Assembly (NCBI GenBank): GCA_032718475.1
Contig: JAUCBJ010005450.1
Span: forward strand, 1-54,599
Reading direction: 5' to 3'
From: Nemertoderma westbladi
Taxonomy: Eukaryota; Xenacoelomorpha; Nemertodermatida; Nemertodermatidae
Length of the DNA stretch: 54,599 bases
Shown piece by piece: positions 46,699 through 54,599 of this stretch. The translations under genes were made by a program, and so were the position numbers. Position 1 is the stretch's first letter. Each line of letters opens with the position of its first letter. The notes beneath the pieces are model-generated. The model saw only the letters and a program-made list of their open reading frames with translations. It was not told the DNA's origin and made no database searches.

Positions 46699-48885
46699 TC
46701 AGAGGGAGTGAGGAAGTAGATCTGGTATGACGTCGTCTTTACTTCGCCAGAAGTACCCACTGAATCTTAATCTGCGTTGTTGTCTCCAGCTGATGTTTAG
46801 GGCTGCCCTTAGTAGTCTTGTGTAGCAACCATCAATTCGTTGTTCAAGTGATTTAGTCAGTGTCCTGGTCTCACCCCCGTATAAAAATACACTTTCCACT
46901 GTGGCTCGAAAGAACTTAGTCTTCAGGTGCCTGGAGAGATCTGATTTCCAGATGGTATCCATTTTTGATAGAGCTACCCAAGCCTTTGCTTTCCTAACTT
47001 CTATGTCCTTTTTGCTACTCTCTATCCATGATCCAAGGTACTGGAAGTCATCGACCTTCCTTAGTTGATTATTAGCAATGGTTGTCAAGTTTCCATCAAC
47101 ATTAAAGGTCATGAATTCGGTCTTGGTAGCATTTATATGTAATCCAACCTCCTTAGCAGCCCTCTCCACTTTATTTAGTAGAAGCTGTGCATCTGCTAGC
47201 GTATTAGAGAGCAGGGCGATGTCATCCGCAAAGTCGGTGTCTGTGACTGTAGTTGCCGGATATCTACTGCTTCTGCGTTCTTGAAGTGTGAATCCCAGAT
47301 CTTCACCCTTTGTGGCCGTCCTCATTGCGTAATCCAGCACAATTACAAATAGTAATGGTGTTAATGTGTCACCTTGCAGTACGCCAGCCAGGATTGAGAA
47401 AAACTCAGTTTCACCATCTGGTGAGAGTACCTGCGCTTCTGTGTCACAATATAACAATCCAATGCCAGCAACAATTACTTCTGGTATTCCATAAGCTCTT
47501 AGGATTTCAAGCATTTTACCTCTATGGATGGAGTCGAATGCCTTCTTGAAGTCCACAAAAGTCATGACTGCGGGGAGATTCTTTGACTTAATTCCTTCAA
47601 TCAGTCTCCGTAGTGCAAGTATCTGAGCTATTGTTGATCTACTTGGTCGAAATCCGTTTTGGCTCATACGCAGTAGTTTCTCTATGTGAGGCCTAATCCT
47701 ATATAGAATCATTTTATTGTATATTTTGGCAGCTACCACAAGCAGACAGATCCCACGATAGTTTGTTGGTATGCCGAGGTCTCCTTTCTTGGGGAGAGGC
47801 TTTAGTTGACCTTTAGTCCAAATTGGTGGTGGCTTTTCCCCTTTTAACATCCGGTTGCAAACATTCAATAATGGTCTATTTAGCACTCAGGTTTTCCATA
47901 CCTCCGCTGGGATTTCATCTAATCCACTCGCTTTATTATTGGACATGCTTTTAATGCTTGTTTGGAGTTCGGCAGGTGTGAAGTCCCCTGTTTCTATAGG
48001 TAGTGTCTTGTCATATATTTTCCTTGTAGGGCTGACCTCGATGTTTGGTGGCTGCCCAAGCAAGTTGCTGAAGTGATTTTTCCACTTCCCAACACGTTCT
48101 TCAGGACTATCGGCTTTGAGGCGCCCCTTTGCACAACTTTTCCGACCAGATACCTCATTTACAGTTTGCCAGGTAAGTCTTGATTGTTGCTGTATGTGAG
48201 CAGTTGTAATTGCTTCAGTTTTATCCTGTATGTACTTTTCCTGGCTGATGTTGTAGGCCAATTTAAGATTGTCCTTAGCTTTCTCAACCTTGTTAATGTT
48301 TTCGGTTGTTGGTTGTTCGGTTTTAACTTTGTAGGCTATCTTAAGATCTTCTCTCTTACAAGTAACCTCAGAGTTTTGCCATGGCACATACTGTTTTCGT
48401 TTAGGTTTCTGGGGGATATGCCTCTTAGCTGATTCCTTGTGGGCTGTTATTATATTCTGGTATATTGAATCGGTGGATTGGTCTTCATCCATTGACTGAA
48501 GTGCTTCAAAGCGGTTTCGAACTTCTACTGTATAAGCATCCTTTACAGCATTGTCAGTTCTGAGTTTCTCCCAGTCATAGTTGATTTGCTTGCTTGTCCT
48601 GGGTTTGCTGGCTCTCAAACTGAGTCTGATCTCTGCAGTCACAATTCTGTGGTCCGAACCAATTAAGTTGAACGAGCTGTATGCCTCGCAGTTGATCATG
48701 CTATTTCGCCACTTTTTGTTTATAAGGATGTAATCCAGTTGTGCTTTGGTTCCATTAGGGTATTGAACGGTCCATAGCTTCCCCTTACTCTTTTCGAATG
48801 TGTTGTTTGTTGGTATCAATTCACATTCTTCCATTAGGTCTAAAAGTAAGTACCCATTTCTGTTAGAACTGGTGTTGATGAATTA
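46699..48885 (-). pseudogene. RTE-like LINE endonuclease-RT, truncated with one stop
   Basis: Two collinear minus-strand stretches (48834-47887 and 47886-46699) in the same frame, separated by a single TGA at 47887. The open frame extends upstream to about 48885 (NRNGYLLLDLMEEC). The first part holds the end of the AP endonuclease (QLDYILINKKW, SDHRIV) and the linker. The second is the RT: NYRGICLLVVAAKIYNKMIL, FVDFKKAFDSIHR, GVLQGDTLTPLLF and the active site FADDIALL. The C-terminus stops early (IPDLLPHSL) where related elements continue. 5'-truncated inside the endonuclease. RTE/BovB-type by motif style; exact clade not certain. Confidence 0.85.
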
Positions 48886-49009
48886 TTTCACTATAAGATA
48901 GCATTTGTAGTTTAACTTTAACGTAAAAACTTTTGAAAATCCGACGTATTTTGATTAAGTTACAGTAATGTAATATGCCTATTCATATTTGTACACATAA
49001 AACCCTTAG

Positions 49010-49085
49010 GTACTCTCGTGGCGTAGTGGTCAGATGGTTAAGGCGTTGGTTACATTACGTAGGTTACGAGTTCGAATCCCAGTCG
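49010..49085 (+). repeat. tRNA-like SINE head or decayed tRNA
   Basis: The A-box-like TGGCGTAGTGG (49019-49029) and the B-box-like GAGTTCGAATCC (49068-49079) are in tRNA spacing. The acceptor and T stems do not pair well, so it is not a functional tRNA. The A box differs by one base from that of the SINE head at 44421-44431. Confidence 0.55.
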
Positions 49086-49118
49086 GGAAATTTGTATTTT
49101 GGGGCCATTTATTTTCGT

Positions 49119-49440
49119 GTGGTGCTAATTGGTAGGCCAATGAGAAGCGTACAGCGTAGCGAATAATGAGCCAGGCCAATCATAGGGCATAAATTATCTT
49201 ATTGCTCAAATGTGAGGCAGTGGAAAATTCTGTTAGGATTCCATGTCCCAGATTTAGTGTAAGGGCCGGACTGCGTTGAACGATGAGCTGGGCCAATCAT
49301 AGAGCACGAAGCACTTCATTGCTCAATGGTGAAGCTGTGGAAAATTCTGTTTAGTTTCCATGTGCAATTTCTAGTATAAAAAGGCCGGTTTGCCTTCGGT
49401 TATCACCTTATATTATGTCACTTCTTACCACTTTGTAAAA
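49119..49440 (+). promoter_or_regulatory. Duplicated CCAAT-box block followed by a TATA box
   Basis: A ~112-bp unit occurs twice (about 49159-49270 and 49273-49386), each copy with GGCCAATCATAG, TTGCTCAA and GTGGAAAATTCTGTT. A TATAAAAAGG follows at 49375. This looks like a promoter with duplicated upstream elements, either the U3 of an LTR or a host promoter on the plus strand. No product is identified downstream, so its role is inference. Confidence 0.45.
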
Positions 49441-52160
49441 CTCTTACTTTTGTAAAATTAGTTTATTCGGTTTCTTGTTGAAACTTCGTTTGATAAATCC
49501 TTTTGTAAAACTGTAAATATACTGCAATTTCCTGACATGTTTTCTTTTGGTCCGACTTCGGGACAGCCGAACACCAGGGAGATGGCAGCCTAGATCGTTA
49601 GGCCGTAAGCAACGCAGGGAAGGGATGTCCACAACACGCTAGCGCCCACATTTGGATTGACCGCGCACCCCCTTTGCCCTTCGAAATACTCCACTTGCTA
49701 TGCAGCGCCCGCTTTGTGAGAAGGTAAGACTTTGTTCGACGCCCTTGCCCGCCGTAAGACCTATAGATCAGGGTAAGCGTGACACCGCACTGGACGCCGC
49801 AAATTTAGGATCAAATAATTATATCCAGACACCCCCCCCCCCTTCTTGTCAGTCCTACGAACCCCTGGGTTAACCTGTACTTCCTACAGGTGCGAACTAT
49901 TGCCATTCGTCAGTACGCGAGTACACATTAGGTACGGACAGCATACGTTCCATAATTTAGTGATTCATAGCACTGACTGTTTGGTACCGGTTCGCTTTGT
50001 AGAACGTACATTAGTACCCCCCCCCCCCCCCCCCCTTGTCTGGAGTTAGCTATTTGATCAGGCAAGGAGCATTTCTGCTACCGGCACACTGCTTGGCCTA
50101 GGGAGGTTTATTAATATCCTACCGCGCCTTGCCACGTACTGATAGGTATTGCTGCTAACTACCGCAGCAACAAAGTTCTAGAATTAAATTAGTATACCAG
50201 ATCAGCTAACGTACGGTAGCGATTAACCCCTATTCTTATCTTACAACCAGAATCTGGTATTAGTGCCGATCACGGGTGTAGTTACTAACACTGTGGTTGC
50301 CCATTGGGTTGTGGATAGGAAGGAGAGAGCTTTGACGTCATTCGTGAGTATAAAGTTCTACAAACGCGACTAGTTTATTTTAGTAGCTAGCGCACGGTAT
50401 CATTTTAGTCAGAAAATCACTAAAACCTAGTAAAGGAATTACACGAAATTGTTTTATTTGTAACACACCCACACACACACGCCCTAAAACATATTGCCCT
50501 TAAAGTTCTACTAGCTATAGCGTACTATACATTACTTTAGGTGGAAATTATCCGTATTTGTAAAATTAGGATCTGATTTAGTTGCGGCAAAATAAGGAGT
50601 ATTTCACTTTCGTTATTAAACTGTTGTTTGTCTGGACAACGGTATTGTTACATTTAGGCCTGACCTTTTAGACTGATTTCGTACAGGGGGATCAGTTATT
50701 GTTACATTTAGGCACGACCCCTTTTCGACTGATTTAGGACTGTCAGTGTTGTTACGCTAGGTCTGTTAACCCACTAGCTCGTATATAAACCATATAAATC
50801 ACACCGCGGCAAGTTACTGTATTTAGGACTGTCAGTGATAGTTAGGATTCGCTGCGCGGGGATTGTTTTCCCGTGAGTTTGGTCTGTTACTGTAACTGTA
50901 CATCTGCCTCACCGGTTAGAGGACAGGTATCCTTCTGTCTAGTACGTAGGCATTCGACCCGCTCACGTACATAGAATAGATACAAGGCTCTGTTCCTCGC
51001 CAGTAGTCGTTTGTGTACTGTATCTGTTTGTTTAGATATCCTGGACTGGGATTTGTTGTCAGATACTGTACAAGCCCGTATACATTACTAGAGTCTCATA
51101 GTAAGATACATCGTTACTAGGATCTGGTAAGCGGTATACTACTGGACCCTTACAGTAGGAAGTATTTTATATAAATTAGTATATAGTATTTCTACCATAG
51201 TGTATAGTATTCCTACCTTACAGTAGGAAGTATATTATACAAATTCTGAAATTAGTGTATAGTACTTCTATCGTAGCGTATAGTATAGTTTAGGATTGTT
51301 AGCTATTGAAAGTAGGAGATATTTAAAATTTAAGGTTAGTAAATTTAGTAATTTAGAACGTCCCCTGCTTCAGTAGGCTTTTAGGGTAGCTAGTACTTTC
51401 GTATTTAATCTTTGACTAGCTAACAGTTAGTTTGTAGCACTTTGTTTTACGCCGTGTGTGTGCGGTGTTACTTTTCGGTACTTGAAAAGGTACATAGGGT
51501 TTAAAGACCAATTTGTATCGGTACCTAGGAAGATTTTTCGTAAGCGTAGAAGTAAAACTCTCACCTTCGACCTTTTCAGGACTCAAGGACTCATTTCTGG
51601 ACCGCTTCGAGGATTAGACCGCTTTTCGCAAAGTTTGGGAGACAATAAATTCGTCCGCGCCGCCGAAAAACGGAAAGACCCACGTCCGGTTTGTATTTGG
51701 GAATTTGTACGACTGGAAGATCAAAGGAACGTAAGTTTTACGACTCGCGTCGTTCAAACTTAAGAAAGCACAGTAGTACTCAAAATTTGTGGGTTTCACT
51801 GTCTATTAGTAGTGTTGTTGGTACATATTTTCCCGTTAGACGTTGCTGTTTGGCCTATTGTTTTACTTGTTGATCTACATTTTGTTAACGTATACCGTTA
51901 TCTCACTTATTCGTACAAATTTAGCCGGTAGGCTAGATTACTACTTATTTTATTATATACCTTGTTAGTTTTATTTGTACCGGTTAGGGTATATATGATA
52001 TATATATATATCAAGGTAAGTTTGACATTTGTACATTTCGACATTTTGACATTTCGACATTCTGACTTGTTGATTTATTTGTACCGGTTAGGTAAGTTTG
52101 ACACTTCAACATTCAGACACTTGACATTTTATTACCCGTACTTGACGTATATAATAAGAC
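49441..52160 (+). other. Leader and probable 5' LTR region of element D
   Basis: No supported gene before the gag start at 52161. It contains C-runs (49831-49841, 50017-50034) and two internal duplications: TATTGTTACATTTAGGC..GACC (50643 and 50698), and a CTTACAGTAGGAAGTAT..TATAGTATT block (51154-51210 and 51218-51285). A TACCGGTTAGG..TTTGACA repeat occurs near 51978-52110. The LTR boundaries of element D cannot be fixed, because the other LTR is outside the window. Confidence 0.5.
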
Positions 52161-54599
52161 ATGAGTGACACACCCCATTCGACGAGATACCCACCTACCG
52201 ACTATGACTCGTGCGACCCGGACAGATCGACAGTAGACGAACCGAGAAGGAGAACCCGAGATTCCACCGATGTCACACCGCTTGCATCGCCGGTACCCCG
52301 AACGGAAATACCGGAAGCCGCAACGCGTGGCGACGGCAGAATCGAAGATTTCCTTACCGTCCCGCAGACTAGATCGCGGGAACCGGACATGGTAAGTTCG
52401 ACTGGAAGCCAGGAGAACGTTATTAGAAGTATAGGAGGACACATGGCCCAGATTACTCGGAACCTCGGAGAAGGTTTTCGCGTTTTACGCGAGTTAACCG
52501 CCCCGATGTCGAGATACGAGTTCTACACCTTACAGGTAAGAATAGAAAGTAGGGTACATGCCTCCGTAGATAAACTTAAAGGTTTGCACGAACTTGCAGA
52601 GTTGCGTGGCGACAACTTTACTCAGGTAAAGATAGTAGATAAATTGGTAAGTGCGAGAGAAAGCCTTATCCAGTTTAAGTCGGTGATAAGATTGGCTCAA
52701 CAGGAGCAGTTCGACCAACTGCTAGGTGAGTCAGTTTCGGACGCGTTGTTACAACCCGAAGAGGAAGAAGAACTCTACTGCCTGGACGGAAGGTTGGAAA
52801 CGCTGACCAATTTTCTTCGTAGATGCGGCGTACCGATCGACGAACCGGAACTCGAACCGCGAGGGACGACGGAAGTTCTCACTACGGAAGGCTCGCGAGC
52901 CTACCAACATCCACCACTGGATAGATCGTTCGTTAGCGTACGGAGCAACGTTGGCGACGTTAGTAGAACAGCGTCTGGAATTACTCGACAACAACAGGAG
53001 GTTGCACGCCGACAACAAGTCGCCGAGGAAGAAGCGCAACTACAGATGGCACAGATCACCATCGAAGGAGAAAAACAGCGCAGAGAGGACGTAGCGAAAC
53101 TTGCGAAACTTCAAGCGCAGGCTGAGTTCGAAGCATCAGAGATGCGGAGACTGGAGGAGGACTTAGCGCGAGAAGCGGCCGCGGCGGCAGCAGCCGACGA
53201 GTTAGCACGACAGGCGGCAGCTGACGAGTTAGCACGGAAGAAAGCAGCATCCGACGCTCGTGCCAAGTTGGAGGCGCGGCAAATAAACGCTCGATTAGCT
53301 ATACAGGAAGCGGAATTAGCGGCACAACAACAGGACGCAGATCGACGCGAAAGGGAGATGCAACTACAGTTCGAATTGAATCGTAGATCGCGCGAGACAG
53401 CGAACGCGCAAGCGGACCTCGAACTCGACGCGAGAGATAGATCTATGAGATCGCGAACTGGACACGACTTGTCTGCCCTGGATCGTATGGAAGCTCGATA
53501 TCGCGGAATACAGAAGCGGATCGAGGAAGGAAGCGTGGGAGCGATAGATCGAGGAGAGGAGTTCGTCGAGGATTACTGTAAACGTTTTCCCCAAGTTATT
53601 CCTATGCTCAAACCCACGACTCCGATAAAACCGGTCTTTGTTACGAAACCTAAGGAAATAACGCCTGTGCGTTCGACGCAAGGCAACAGGTTTGTTGTGA
53701 CGGAATTACCGCAACCTAGGGCGACTTCATCGCCAATTTTAGCAGGTAACATTACTAGTCCACCTACAGTAAGTCGTAGTTTACTTGTAGAGAGAGACGA
53801 ACCTGCGTTTATGACAGTAAAACAGGTGAGTAAACCATTACAAGTTAAACCTGTGACGTGCTGCGCGAACCCAGTCATTTATAAACCTACAGTAGAGCTT
53901 AACTCAGATGTTTTTACTAGACCTCTCACCCAATGTTTAACGAGACCTACGACTTCGTGGAAGGCTTGCGAGCCTACCGAACAACGGAGAGCCGTAGATC
54001 CCAGATCACAACGAACTCGACCAAGGATAATACGCCGGACGCGAACCCGCCAACCACCTTATCCGGACGACAGCGATTCATCCAGTGACTCGGAGTCGAC
54101 GGAACGGGAAATATTCCGTACGGGAGCGGCAGCGGCAGCGGATTACAAACGGGAGGAGAGATCGACGAATCCCTACATCGACAATCCACCTCGAGAAACA
54201 CCCCAACAGAAACCCACGTTGCAACCAGCGGAAGCGATCAGCACCAACAGACTCGCCGAAATAATGCGACCTGTAGCGGACCGACTAGCTCAGATAGAAG
54301 AGCGACTCGAAGCGCAACCGTCGGATCGATCACGGACCAGCGTGGAATTGGAACAACCTAGACAACATCGACCACCGAGGAGAGAACAGGAGACTAGACG
54401 GACTCCGACACATCGAGAGGAAGATCCCGTTAATAATTCCTACCGACGAACAACGCGCGGAAGGGAGCGACTGGACGACGCCATCGAACAGGGACGCGGA
54501 CAGTTGGATTTAGTTAGCGAGATCGCGAAATTCGCGGCTAGACACGGATTACCGGCACAGCAACCGCCGAAGTTCTCTGGCAACGCGAAACACTGGCGT
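52161..54599 (+). CDS. BEL/Pao element D gag, N-terminal 813 codons (runs off window)
   Basis: ATG at 52161 (stops TAA TAA lie just upstream in frame), open for 813 codons to the window end with no stop. Residues 1-130 are polar. A helical stretch follows. Residues ~270-430 form a long Ala/Glu/Arg coiled coil with ADELARQAAADELARKKAAS. A proline/threonine-rich linker follows, then RTRQ-rich basic sequence and serine/aspartate runs. The last residues, LPAQQPPKFSGNAKHWR, match the start of the capsid-like DUF1759, so this is a BEL/Pao gag with the same layout as element A (whose product also begins MSDT). Protease and pol should follow beyond the window. Base composition is clearly more GC-rich than the flanks. 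Confidence 0.85.
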   Translation, partial: MSDTPHSTRYPPTDYDSCDPDRSTVDEPRRRTRDSTDVTPLASPVPRTEIPEAATRGDGRIEDFLTVPQTRSREPDMVSSTGSQENVIRSIGGHMAQITRNLGEGFRVLRELTAPMSRYEFYTLQVRIESRVHASVDKLKGLHELAELRGDNFTQVKIVDKLVSARESLIQFKSVIRLAQQEQFDQLLGESVSDALLQPEEEEELYCLDGRLETLTNFLRRCGVPIDEPELEPRGTTEVLTTEGSRAYQHPPLDRSFVSVRSNVGDVSRTASGITRQQQEVARRQQVAEEEAQLQMAQITIEGEKQRREDVAKLAKLQAQAEFEASEMRRLEEDLAREAAAAAAADELARQAAADELARKKAASDARAKLEARQINARLAIQEAELAAQQQDADRREREMQLQFELNRRSRETANAQADLELDARDRSMRSRTGHDLSALDRMEARYRGIQKRIEEGSVGAIDRGEEFVEDYCKRFPQVIPMLKPTTPIKPVFVTKPKEITPVRSTQGNRFVVTELPQPRATSSPILAGNITSPPTVSRSLLVERDEPAFMTVKQVSKPLQVKPVTCCANPVIYKPTVELNSDVFTRPLTQCLTRPTTSWKACEPTEQRRAVDPRSQRTRPRIIRRTRTRQPPYPDDSDSSSDSESTEREIFRTGAAAAADYKREERSTNPYIDNPPRETPQQKPTLQPAEAISTNRLAEIMRPVADRLAQIEERLEAQPSDRSRTSVELEQPRQHRPPRREQETRRTPTHREEDPVNNSYRRTTRGRERLDDAIEQGRGQLDLVSEIAKFAARHGLPAQQPPKFSGNAKHWR

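Noticed and set aside
49010-49085. Functional tRNA gene
   Set aside because: A and B boxes are present, but acceptor and T stems do not pair well; better explained as a SINE head.
51458-51763. 101-codon plus-strand ORF upstream of element D gag
   Set aside because: Basic, no recognised motif, in the untranslated leader; likely chance.

Overview
This window is from an invertebrate animal nuclear genome, probably marine. It is AT-rich and heavily loaded with transposons, with two intron-containing host genes between them. Spliceosomal introns (GTAAGT donors, AG acceptors), CR1-like and RTE-like LINEs, tRNA-headed SINE fragments, MITEs and several BEL/Pao LTR retrotransposons all fit a metazoan. 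The SURF4 protein looks animal, but I cannot place the species. There are no operons, CRISPR arrays or rRNA genes.

Layout. 1-11804: BEL/Pao element A on the minus strand. Its two LTR copies differ at about 8 of 581 compared positions. It has an open 1471-codon gag-protease ORF that lacks reverse transcriptase (RT), RNase H and integrase, an env-position remnant near the 3' LTR, and a small TTA-flanked MITE in its leader. 12143-22197: BEL/Pao element B on the minus strand, truncated at its 5' end. It carries a 3' LTR, an unusual accessory cassette (a DEDD 3'-5' exonuclease-like ORF followed by three CCHC zinc knuckles), an ~83-bp tandem array, integrase, a locally inverted H2C2 segment and the end of RNase H. 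A CR1-like LINE (18985-22030, plus strand) interrupts its pol. 25747-30361: host SURF4 on the minus strand in three exons, with an hAT-type MITE in intron 1. 32001-40201: BEL/Pao element C on the minus strand, with both LTRs and a decayed gag. Its pol is largely replaced by a broken gene of an uncharacterised transposase-like family, itself split by a Gypsy integrase fragment. 41198-45599: a host-type gene for a predicted 268-residue secreted protein of unknown family. A 2.2-kb MITE with perfect 79-bp terminal inverted repeats sits inside its first coding exon. 44146-44622: a long-TIR element with a SINE head, in that gene's intron. 46031-46618: a solo LTR of the B/C family on the plus strand. 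46699-48885: an RTE-like LINE fragment. 49019-54599: a tRNA-like SINE head, duplicated CCAAT/TATA-type DNA, and the leader and first 813 codons of the gag of a fourth BEL element (D), cut by the window end.

Most of the DNA is nested transposon insertions. None of BEL elements A-C retains an RT, so all depend on enzymes from elsewhere if they move at all. The most unusual content is the exonuclease/zinc-knuckle cassette downstream of the integrase in element B, the gag-protease-only element A, and the perfect-TIR MITE that splits the secreted-protein gene at a TA site; the reading frame is restored if the MITE and one TA are removed.
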